From Clostridia bacterium (GTDB taxonomy: Bacteria > Bacillota > Clostridia > Lachnospirales > Cellulosilyticaceae): a stretch of DNA of 64,000 nt. Positions 1 through 7,048 of this stretch are shown in pieces (positions within the stretch are counted from its first letter, which is position 1; each line of letters starts with the position of its first letter). The notes under the pieces are model-generated. The model did no database searches. It had not been told where the DNA came from and saw nothing but the letters and a program-made list of their open reading frames with translations. The stretch spans positions 1 to 64,000 of the forward strand of contig JARBUI010000015.1 in NCBI GenBank assembly GCA_029239755.1, in the 5' to 3' direction. A program made the position numbers and the translations under genes.

Positions 1-500
1 GGGACAGAGAAACGTCCAAGCATACCTTCATTTATAAAATAGCTAAAGTCACTATTATGGGTAATGATTTTATTATAAGGAGGCAAGGCATAAAGAGCAT
101 CTAAAATATTCTTATCATTATCAATAAGAAAAATAGATTGAATAGAAGCATCTCTAAGTTTATACTTATCAAGTTCATCTTTTATTGTGTTAATTTGTTT
201 GTCTTCTAAAGTTTTGTTTTCTGGTCGTTTCTGCATAGCAGACACAATAGAAGGATTATTGACAATAGAAAAATGCAAGTTGCGTATGTAACCTAAAGAA
301 TCATCTAAGTTAGCACAAATCAGATCCATTTTTTGATTAACAACTCCGCTCATTTCAATGATTAATTTATCAGAAAAAATGCGGCTGATAGAACTGGCGA
401 TAGCAATGAGTGCTAATATAATAACGATGGAAAAGTATATTGTCATGCGCGTACTTAAATGCCTAATAGTAAGCCTTTGGAAATAGTTTCTTTTTTTCAT
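1..500 (-). CDS. Sensor histidine kinase, N-terminal part (runs off left edge)
   Basis: The minus strand is open from an ATG at 500 to the window edge, giving about 166 residues. The protein starts MKKRNYFQRL, has one hydrophobic segment near residues 15-37, and continues into a hydrophilic, presumably extracellular region with no signal peptidase site. This matches the sensing half of YesM-type sugar-sensing kinases such as those at 24040, 46375 and 61463. The kinase domain lies outside the window, so the assignment rests on architecture and on being divergent from a sugar ABC operon. An in-frame ATG lies at 509, but the AAGG-like site is spaced correctly only for the ATG at 500. Confidence 0.6.
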   Translation of the reverse strand, partial: MKKRNYFQRLTIRHLSTRMTIYFSIVIILALIAIASSISRIFSDKLIIEMSGVVNQKMDLICANLDDSLGYIRNLHFSIVNNPSIVSAMQKRPENKTLEDKQINTIKDELDKYKLRDASIQSIFLIDNDKNILDALYALPPYNKIITHNSDFSYFINEGMLGRFSV

Positions 501-574
501 CTCATACATTCCTTTAAAATAAGTACTCTTTTATTAGTATTTTATCACTTTTATGATTTTATTAAAATGAATTG

Positions 575-598
575 TTAACATTATTGATAAAATGTTAA
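575..598. promoter_or_regulatory. Dyad between divergent kinase and ABC operon
   Basis: TTAACATT (575-582) and AATGTTAA (591-598) form a perfect inverted repeat with an 8-nt centre in the 193-nt divergent intergenic region. It precedes a weak promoter-like pair, TTGAAT (600-605) and CAAAAT (623-628), spaced by 17. It could be a binding site for a regulator of the sugar ABC operon; no regulator can be named. Confidence 0.3.
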
Positions 599-693
599 TT
601 TGAATGATACTTGTTATAGGTACAAAATGCTAAAATGAGTTTGCAAGTTTGAGATTTGATTAGATGATTTTAAAGAAAGTGAGAGGATACAAC

Positions 694-2199
694 ATGAACA
701 GTTCAGTAGAGTTTAGAAATATTACAAAGCTGTTTCCAGGTGTCCGCGCATTAGATGGCATCAGTTTTAAGGCCAAGGGTGGTGAAGTAGTTGCCTTAGT
801 AGGTGAAAATGGTGCGGGAAAGAGTACGCTGCTTAAAGTACTCAATGGAGATTACCAAGCGGATGGGGGGCAATACTTAATTGATGGGGAAGAGCGACGT
901 TTTAAAAACCCACAAGAGGCTATTGCAGCAGGAATAAGTATTATTTATCAAGAGAGACAGATTATTCCTTATCTAAGCGTGGCAGAAAATATCTATATGG
1001 AAGAGATTCCTACTAAAGGTTCCAAACTTATAGATTTTAGAAAATTGAATGCCAACGCTCAGAGCATTATTGATGAATTTAATCTGCCTATTAAGCCTTC
1101 GGCAAAAGTGAAGGATTTATCAGTTGCTTATCAGCAGATGGTTGAAATTATGAAGGCGTATCGCAGAAATCCAAAGGTTATTGCGTTTGATGAACCTACA
1201 GCTAGTCTTTCGGATACAGAAATTGAATCTCTGTTTAAGATCATAGCTAAACTGAAAGCCAAGGGACTTATCATCTTATACGTATCACATCGTATGAAAG
1301 AAATATTTCAAATGACGGATCAGGTCGTTATTATTAAAGATGGCCAATATGTGACACAGATTCCGACAAAAGAAACTAACGAACGTGAAATCGTTAAGAT
1401 GATGGTTGGAAGAAATTTAGGTGATATTTTTAGTGAGCTGGATCGTAATAAGAAAAAAGATGGCATAATGCTTAAGGTAGAAAACTTAACTAATGATTAT
1501 GTAAAGGATGTAAGCTTTGAGCTGAAAAAAGGAGAAATATTAGGCTTTGCAGGGCTTGTAGGAGCTGGGCGTACAGAGACCATGAGAGCCATATTTGGAG
1601 CAGACAAAAAGACTACGGGCAGGGTTCACTTAGATGGCCGGGAAATACATATTAAAGCACCAGAAGATGCTATTGCATGTGGTATTGCGCTTTGTCCAGA
1701 AGATAGGAAAGAAGAAGGGATTATTGGAGGCCGTGCTATTAAAGAAAATATCAGCATCGGTATTTTAAAAAAACTTACTAAAAGAGGATTTGTAGATAGA
1801 AACAAAGAAATAAATTTAGCTGAAAGTAGTGTAAAAGAGCTACGTATTCGTACGCCGCATATTGAGAAAAAAATAAGAGAGCTTTCAGGGGGGAATCAGC
1901 AAAAGACAATTCTCGCTAGGTGGCTTGCGGCTCATCCTAAAGTGCTTATTTTAGATGAACCTACAAAAGGGATTGATATAGGATCAAAAGCAGAAATATA
2001 TCAGATGACTTGCGATTTAGCTAAAAAAGGGATTAGTGTCATCCTTATTTCGTCAGAGCTTACTGAAGTCCTGGGCCTAAGTGACAGGGTCATTGTAATG
2101 TGTGAGGGGCGTATTACAGGAGAATTAAGTAATGAAGAAGCAACAGAGGAAAAAGTATTGACACTGGCGATGGCTGATATGTTAGGAGGAAATGAATAA
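694..2199 (+). CDS. Sugar ABC transporter ATP-binding protein, RbsA/MglA type (double ATPase)
   Basis: This 501-residue protein has two ABC ATPase domains in tandem, as in RbsA, MglA and XylG, and energises sugar import on the cytoplasmic side of the membrane. The first domain has a full Walker A (GENGAGKST, about residue 37) and Walker B (AFDEPTASL). The second has the degenerate P-loop GLVGAGRTE (about residue 287) typical of the family, and the signature LSGGNQQK. The open frame extends upstream to 664, but a GAGAGG site sits 7 nt before the ATG at 694, which I take as the start. It overlaps the permease gene by one base, so the two are translationally linked. The sugar cannot be read from the sequence. 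Confidence 0.93.
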   Translation: MNSSVEFRNITKLFPGVRALDGISFKAKGGEVVALVGENGAGKSTLLKVLNGDYQADGGQYLIDGEERRFKNPQEAIAAGISIIYQERQIIPYLSVAENIYMEEIPTKGSKLIDFRKLNANAQSIIDEFNLPIKPSAKVKDLSVAYQQMVEIMKAYRRNPKVIAFDEPTASLSDTEIESLFKIIAKLKAKGLIILYVSHRMKEIFQMTDQVVIIKDGQYVTQIPTKETNEREIVKMMVGRNLGDIFSELDRNKKKDGIMLKVENLTNDYVKDVSFELKKGEILGFAGLVGAGRTETMRAIFGADKKTTGRVHLDGREIHIKAPEDAIACGIALCPEDRKEEGIIGGRAIKENISIGILKKLTKRGFVDRNKEINLAESSVKELRIRTPHIEKKIRELSGGNQQKTILARWLAAHPKVLILDEPTKGIDIGSKAEIYQMTCDLAKKGISVILISSELTEVLGLSDRVIVMCEGRITGELSNEEATEEKVLTLAMADMLGGNE

Positions 2200-3152
2200 T
2201 GGAAACTAAATTAAAAGGTATTGCAAAGATGGAACAAATAGGGCTGATTATAGCTATGATTATTATGGCTATCCTATTTACAGCTTTAACAGGAAATAAA
2301 TATATTCAAGTTGATAATATCATTAATATACTGATTGCATCTTCTATCGTGGGACTTGTTGTTATTGGAGAAAGCTATTTGCTCATTTCAGGACAGGTAG
2401 ACCTTTCGCCTGGGTCAGTTTCGGCTTTTTCTGGGGTGCTTGTTTCACTGCTATTAAGTAAGGGGCTGAATATGTGGTTGGCTATTCCTATTGTAGTAGT
2501 GGTAGGGATGTTTATTGGTTACGGTAATTCATTAATGGTGAATAAGCTTAAATTCGAGCCCTTTATTGCTACTTTAGCATCTATGTCTATTTTTAGAGGG
2601 CTAGCCTATATTCTTTGTGGCGGAAAGTCTATTTTTGTACAGAACCAATTGTTTCTTAAATTAGGTGTTGGAAGAGTATTTAATATTCCAATCCCAGTTA
2701 TTATATTTATCTTTTTGTTTATTGTTTTTGGTGTTGTTTTAGCAAGAACACGCTTTGGGCGCAATGTTTATATGGTAGGGGGGAATGCAAATGCTGCTCG
2801 CTTAGCAGGAATAAATGCGGAAAAGTTAAGAGCTAAACTTTTTATTATGACAAGTGCATTAGCAGCCTTAGGTGGATGTATTTTAGCATCACGTATGAGC
2901 TCAGGGCAGCCTTCAGCAAGTGAGGGACTAGAATTTGATGCTGTTACAGCGGTAGTTTTAGGTGGAATTGCAATGAGCGGTGGCGTTGGAACAATGGGAG
3001 GTGCACTTATTGGTCTTTTCATTATGCAGGGTTTTAATAATGGATTAATGATCTTAAATGTACAGTCATTTTGGCAAATTGTTGCGCGTGGATTACTGCT
3101 TATTGCGGCACTATCTTTTGACTATATAAGGAATGCAAAAAGAAGTAAGTAG
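2199..3152 (+). CDS. Sugar ABC transporter permease, RbsC type
   Basis: A 317-residue, very hydrophobic protein with about eight to ten membrane segments. It carries the RbsC/BPD_transp_2 features: a QVDLSPGSVSAFSG-like segment near residue 66, and GGNANAARLAGIN, the EAA-like loop that contacts the ATPase. It forms the membrane channel for the ATPase at 694 and the binding protein at 3204. The start codon overlaps the stop of the ATPase gene, with AGGAGGA 8 nt upstream. Confidence 0.93.
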   Translation: METKLKGIAKMEQIGLIIAMIIMAILFTALTGNKYIQVDNIINILIASSIVGLVVIGESYLLISGQVDLSPGSVSAFSGVLVSLLLSKGLNMWLAIPIVVVVGMFIGYGNSLMVNKLKFEPFIATLASMSIFRGLAYILCGGKSIFVQNQLFLKLGVGRVFNIPIPVIIFIFLFIVFGVVLARTRFGRNVYMVGGNANAARLAGINAEKLRAKLFIMTSALAALGGCILASRMSSGQPSASEGLEFDAVTAVVLGGIAMSGGVGTMGGALIGLFIMQGFNNGLMILNVQSFWQIVARGLLLIAALSFDYIRNAKRSK

Positions 3153-3203
3153 CATAGGTATACTATTCCTAAAAGGGAAAAATTAAAAGGGGGTTCATTA
3201 TTT

Positions 3204-4298
3204 ATGAAAAAACTATGGTCTATTTTTACAGCATTAACATTATGTGCGATGATGTTTACAGGATGTGCAGTCGCGCCTTCAGCAGATGCCGCTGCAAAAC
3301 CAGCAGAAACTAAGCAAGAAGCTCCTGCACCAGCAGAAGAGGTAGCGGAAAAACCAGCAGACGGTCCGGTCATTGGGTATATTTCTAAAGATCTTTCACA
3401 GCAATGGTTTATTCAGGTAACAGATTCTTTGGTAAAGACAGCTAAAGCACGTGGAGCAAAAGATGTTATTTTAGCAGATACGGCAATGAATCCTGAGAAA
3501 TATTTAACAGCACTTGATAATATGATTGCTCAAAAGGTAGATGTTATTATTGTTTGTCCGCCAGACCAACAACTTAGTCAAATAACAGCAGACCGCTGTA
3601 AGGCAGCAGACATTAAAGTATTTGCTGATGCAGATGGACTTATTCAAGATGGTAAACATATAGCTCCTGCGTTAGAACTTGATGCCTATAAAGTAGGAGC
3701 GAGTATGGGAGACTGGCTTGGAGATTATGTTATTGCAAATAAAGTAAATGCTGATCCTGCTACGACAGCTTACATGGTACTTACAATGGAAACTGTTTCT
3801 TCTTGTGTACCACGATCAGAAGGATCTATGGATGCATTTAAGAAGAAAGTTCCGGATTTTGCACAAGATAAGATCATTAAAGCTGACTATGATGGGACAT
3901 CTGAGAAAGCATTTAATGTTGCTGCTGCCACTATTACAGCTAATCCTGATATTAAAACTTGGATTGTAACAGCACCTAATGATGAAGGTGCACAAGGAGC
4001 AACTCGTGCTCTTGAACAAGCAGGCAAAGATAAAGCGGCTACTGTAGTTGGACTAGGTGGTTACCTTGCAAAAGATGAATTTAAGAAAGACTACTCATGT
4101 TTCAAAGCTGCAGCATATATCATGGCAGCACAAGATGGTGAAATTATAGGTAATGCTGCTATGGATTGGATTGAAAAAGATGTGGTGCCTTTTGCAGAAT
4201 ATGTGAAAGCAGGAGAAGAATTTGGTGTTTATCCATTTGGGGCAGTTATGGTAGATGCAAACAATTACAAAGAAATAATGGGTGCAGACGCTAATTAG
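3204..4298 (+). CDS. Sugar-binding lipoprotein, RbsB-type periplasmic-binding fold
   Basis: A 364-residue exported binding protein. The signal peptide ends in a lipobox (MFTGC, Cys21), followed by an Ala/Pro/Glu/Lys-rich linker to about residue 50. The Peripla_BP_4 fold follows, beginning VIGYISKDLSQQWF. It captures the sugar outside the cell and hands it to the permease at 2199. An AAAAGGGGG-like site precedes the ATG. It is the last gene of the operon and is followed by a strong hairpin. Gene order ATPase-permease-binding protein is an RbsACB arrangement without catabolic genes; the nearest enzyme is the convergent URO-D protein. Confidence 0.92.
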   Translation: MKKLWSIFTALTLCAMMFTGCAVAPSADAAAKPAETKQEAPAPAEEVAEKPADGPVIGYISKDLSQQWFIQVTDSLVKTAKARGAKDVILADTAMNPEKYLTALDNMIAQKVDVIIVCPPDQQLSQITADRCKAADIKVFADADGLIQDGKHIAPALELDAYKVGASMGDWLGDYVIANKVNADPATTAYMVLTMETVSSCVPRSEGSMDAFKKKVPDFAQDKIIKADYDGTSEKAFNVAAATITANPDIKTWIVTAPNDEGAQGATRALEQAGKDKAATVVGLGGYLAKDEFKKDYSCFKAAAYIMAAQDGEIIGNAAMDWIEKDVVPFAEYVKAGEEFGVYPFGAVMVDANNYKEIMGADAN

Positions 4299-4320
4299 TC
4301 ACTAAATAAGTTTAATAATT

Positions 4321-4383
4321 AAAAGCTCTTTCTTGAGGCAATGATCAGTGGGTGATCAATTGGCTAAACAAGAAAGAGCTTTT
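4321..4383. terminator. Bidirectional terminator between convergent genes
   Basis: AAAGCTCTTTCTTG pairs perfectly with CAAGAAAGAGCTTT across a 33-nt loop that contains a second small dyad around two TGATCA sequences. The A-rich and T-rich flanks allow it to serve both the sugar-binding-protein gene and the convergent gene at 4398. Confidence 0.85.
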
Positions 4384-4397
4384 ATGCGTTTAATAGT

Positions 4398-5666
4398 TTA
4401 ACGTATGTTATTGAAGTCTTTTACAGTTTCATACATAGCTATGAGATTTTCAACAGGCGTTTTACCTACTACGTTATGAATGGGATTAAAGATAAAACCA
4501 CCACCAGGAGAGAAAATCTCGAGTCTTTCTTTAACTTGGGTCCGAACTTCTTTAGGCGTACCAAATGGAAGCGTTTTTTGTGTATCTACCCCACCGCCCC
4601 AAAAGACAAACTTATCACCGTACTTTTCTTTGAGCATTTTGGGATCCATTCCAGCAGCAGAGCACTGAACTGGGTTGAGGATATCAATACCTGCATCTGC
4701 AAAATCATCTAACAGAGAAACAATAGAACCACAGGTATGATAAAATACTTTCCAATTAGTATTTTGATGTACCCAGTCATTGAGCTTTTTGTGAAAAGGT
4801 TTATAAATGCTGCGATAAGTTTCGACTGAAGCAAAAGGACCGTTTTGAGTACCAAAATCTGTACCGCTAAGCCAAACAGCTTGAACTCTATCACCTACAG
4901 CTTGCTTATAAATTTCGAGATTTTTAAGAGCAACCTCACACTGCATATCAAACATTTCCATAATATACTCAGGATAAAGAATATGAGCCATAAGCCAGTC
5001 TTCCATTTTTCTAATCCCTTGTGGTGCTTTTTTAAGCCATGCAGCAGGCAAGCCTGCAACGTCACCAAAGCCGCCACCACCGCACATGCCAATGACTCCG
5101 TACTCTGTTTCGGTATGCAGCCTTATGGATTCTTTCTCTAAGTATTTAGCAGTTTCATCATCAAATACAGAGAAATCATCAGCAAAGTCTTTGCGGGCAT
5201 TAAGATTATCTTCATCAAAATTGCCGCCGCGATCAATATTATCAAAGAAATAACCACCAGAAGGCAGTTTCATACTAGGAGGAAAACTGTCATCTCCTTG
5301 TGCGTAGGTATAAGTCACACCATTTTCATCAACAGTAAGCTTCATGTCACCAGCCATATAAGTTGGCGTACCATCTGGCATTTTCCAAGGTTTCCAGTTA
5401 TTATTTTTTATTCCGAGAAAATTGGTAGGATTCCATAGTCCAATGACATCAGCCTCTATAGCTTTTAATACATCTTGATCCACTGTACCAAGGATCTGAA
5501 AAGGTTCATGGACTGTAATGGGTTTAGAAGGCAGCCCTAAAGCCGCGCGAAGCTTATAGAGTGTGCTTGCACTTATTCCTGTCTGAGAAGTTGCGCCCAA
5601 ATCCATAACGACTCGGTCTGGCTCTTCATGGTTTAATGTCTTAATAAATCTTTCTCTTGAATTCAT
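4398..5666 (-). CDS. URO-D/MtaA-superfamily protein (uroporphyrinogen decarboxylase-like)
   Basis: A 422-residue protein of the superfamily that contains haem-pathway UroD and the corrinoid methyltransferases MtaA, MtbA and CmuA. The N-terminus (SRERFIKTLNHEEPDRV) and the C-terminal FWGGGVDTQKTLPFGTP are family hallmarks. The methyltransferase-type zinc motif is partial: H310-T-C312 is present, but the expected third Cys about 77 residues later is absent (FIFNPIHN there). C335 (NPVQC) is the only nearby alternative. It is convergent with a sugar ABC operon and divergent from an AraC regulator, which suggests a sugar-related role rather than haem synthesis. The ATG at 5666 is 7 nt from AGGAGG; GTG at 5669 is the alternative. 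Confidence 0.8.
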   Translation of the reverse strand: MNSRERFIKTLNHEEPDRVVMDLGATSQTGISASTLYKLRAALGLPSKPITVHEPFQILGTVDQDVLKAIEADVIGLWNPTNFLGIKNNNWKPWKMPDGTPTYMAGDMKLTVDENGVTYTYAQGDDSFPPSMKLPSGGYFFDNIDRGGNFDEDNLNARKDFADDFSVFDDETAKYLEKESIRLHTETEYGVIGMCGGGGFGDVAGLPAAWLKKAPQGIRKMEDWLMAHILYPEYIMEMFDMQCEVALKNLEIYKQAVGDRVQAVWLSGTDFGTQNGPFASVETYRSIYKPFHKKLNDWVHQNTNWKVFYHTCGSIVSLLDDFADAGIDILNPVQCSAAGMDPKMLKEKYGDKFVFWGGGVDTQKTLPFGTPKEVRTQVKERLEIFSPGGGFIFNPIHNVVGKTPVENLIAMYETVKDFNNIR

Positions 5667-5692
5667 CACTTATCCTCCTATATTTAATAATC

Positions 5693-5722
5693 TTGCTTAT
5701 TGCTATATACTCATTATATAAT
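5693..5722 (+). promoter_or_regulatory. Promoter of the AraC-family regulator gene
   Basis: TTGCTT (5693-5698) and TATAAT (5717-5722) are separated by 18 nt and face the gene at 5803. The -10 lies within the symmetric sequence ATTATATAAT (5713-5722), so it also reads as a -10 for the divergent gene at 4398, though no good -35 is seen on that strand. Confidence 0.5.
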
Positions 5723-5802
5723 GGGAATAGATACGAATCATTAGGGTGGATTGCTAACATATATCAAAATCTTGCTATTAATTAAAGGGTAGGGAAGAAG
5801 AG

Positions 5803-6651
5803 ATGGAAATTAACGAAGCAGGGGTGCTAAATACATCAGAAATTTATTTTTGTACACCAAGTAATAGTGCTAAAGCTATGTTTTTTTATTTAACGAGTGT
5901 GGGGCACTTTTATTGTAATGGAGATTATGTAGTTACGAGAGATACTTTTAATAGCTTTCTACTGATGTATGTAGTCAAAGGAGGAGGAAGTGTTACTTTT
6001 GAAGGAAAGACCTATGCTATTAAAGCTAATGATCTCATATTTTTAAATTGTCATAAGCCCCATTCCTATAGAGCGCCGAAGGGTTGGGAAATCTATTGGC
6101 TGCATTTTGACAGTCAGTCAGCTAGTATGTTTTTTGATCTTGTTTATGAACAAGCAGGGTGTGTGATACCCTTGTCTAGTAATAATGACGTGAGAGTGGA
6201 TATTGAAAAGATCATACAGAGTTTTACTCAAAAAGCTCCTTTAGCAGAACCTATTGTATCCGCATATTTGCATACTATTCTCACAGAACTTATTATGTGT
6301 ACGAATGCTTTTTGGAATACTTCCAAAGGGACAGAGTTTGTGTTAGATGCTATCATTTACATTGAAGCTAATTATAATAAAAATTTAACGCTGCAGGAAA
6401 TAGCGGAAAAGGTGAATATAAGCCCTTTTCACTTTTCAAGAGTATTTAAAAAAGAAACAGGGTATGCACCGTATGAGTATATTATCAAAACACGTATCAA
6501 TCATGCAAAAATTTTACTGAAAAGTTCTAATAAAACAGTTAAGCAGATAGGCTATGAAGTTGGATTTAATAGTGAGACGAACTTTATACAAACATTTCGA
6601 CGCATGACGCAGATGACACCTTATGGATTTAAGATGACTCCAGTAGGATAG
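5803..6651 (+). CDS. AraC-family transcriptional regulator with N-terminal cupin domain
   Basis: A 282-residue regulator. The N-terminal half is an AraC-type sugar-binding cupin (GGGSVTFEGKTYAIKANDLIF near residue 65). The C-terminal 100 residues hold two helix-turn-helix motifs, including LTLQEIAEKVNISPFHFSRVFKKETG and IGYEVGFNSETNFIQTFRR. It probably senses a sugar in the cytoplasm and activates neighbouring genes. The divergent URO-D gene is the obvious target, with the convergent ABC operon a second candidate. AGGGAAGAAGAG precedes the ATG. Confidence 0.9.
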   Translation: MEINEAGVLNTSEIYFCTPSNSAKAMFFYLTSVGHFYCNGDYVVTRDTFNSFLLMYVVKGGGSVTFEGKTYAIKANDLIFLNCHKPHSYRAPKGWEIYWLHFDSQSASMFFDLVYEQAGCVIPLSSNNDVRVDIEKIIQSFTQKAPLAEPIVSAYLHTILTELIMCTNAFWNTSKGTEFVLDAIIYIEANYNKNLTLQEIAEKVNISPFHFSRVFKKETGYAPYEYIIKTRINHAKILLKSSNKTVKQIGYEVGFNSETNFIQTFRRMTQMTPYGFKMTPVG

Positions 6652-6655
6652 GAAG

Positions 6656-6800
6656 AAATTACAAGTATACGATGCACTTAATGGGATATACTAACTATGT
6701 AAAACCGATGCGCATTTAAAAGCTTATTTGCCAAAAAGGCGATAAGGCCAACGTGACTTACTATAATAAGGGAATTGGTCTTAGATAAGTGGTTTTATAG
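6656..6800 (+). other. Intergenic stretch with possible RNA structure, no gene recognised
   Basis: I see no convincing coding region here. On the plus strand CTTAT-TTGCC and GGCGATAAG (about 6722-6745) can form a hairpin with one bulged base. A CCAA...TTGG helix enclosing CTTA...TAAG follows (about 6748-6780), and then a Rho-independent terminator at 6811. Nested helices before a terminator resemble a leader or small RNA, but I could not match any known riboswitch family. It could also be the remnant of a lost gene. Confidence 0.3.
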
Positions 6801-6810
6801 CAATAATAGT

Positions 6811-6854
6811 CTACTTAACATCATATGAAAATATGAAGTTAAGTAGGCTTTTTG
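6811..6854 (+). terminator. Rho-independent terminator
   Basis: CTACTTAACATCATAT pairs with ATATGAAGTTAAGTAG (one mismatch) over a GAAA loop, followed by GCTTTTTGTTGTTT. It ends transcription from the AraC gene or from a short RNA starting in the preceding intergenic stretch. Confidence 0.8.
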
Positions 6855-6908
6855 TTGTTTGCTCTAAAGGAAGCTGATGTAAGTGTTTTATTACAGTTAA
6901 GAAAAGTA

Positions 6909-7021
6909 AGTGAGTAATATAATACTATTATTCACTAATCAAAAAATATAAAATACTAATAAGGATACATACTTATTAGTATACGCAAGAGAAATATAGA
7001 GGGGCAGGTCTTCAAACCTGC
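6909..7021 (+). promoter_or_regulatory. Leader region of the hydantoinase-family gene with three dyads
   Basis: Three inverted repeats stand in series before the gene at 7049. AGTGAGTAATA pairs with TATTATTCACT (6909-6936, one G-T). ATACTAATAAG pairs perfectly with CTTATTAGTAT (6953-6982). GCAGGT pairs with ACCTGC (7004-7021), just before the ribosome binding site. The first two look like operators and the third like a leader hairpin; the regulator is unknown. Confidence 0.4.
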
Positions 7022-7048
7022 TGATTTTAATTAAGAGGAGAGCTGCAT

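Noticed and set aside
664..693. Start of the first ABC ATPase at 664.
   Set aside because: It has no ribosome binding site; GAGAGG is ideally placed for the ATG at 694, and the family N-terminus begins there.
6672..6719. A 15-codon open frame in the intergenic stretch after the AraC gene.
   Set aside because: No ribosome binding site, no recognisable family, and a length expected by chance.
6656..6800. Cyclic-di-GMP, fluoride, glycine or SAM-type riboswitch.
   Set aside because: I compared remembered consensus elements and none matched; the following gene is also more than 240 nt downstream, after a terminator.
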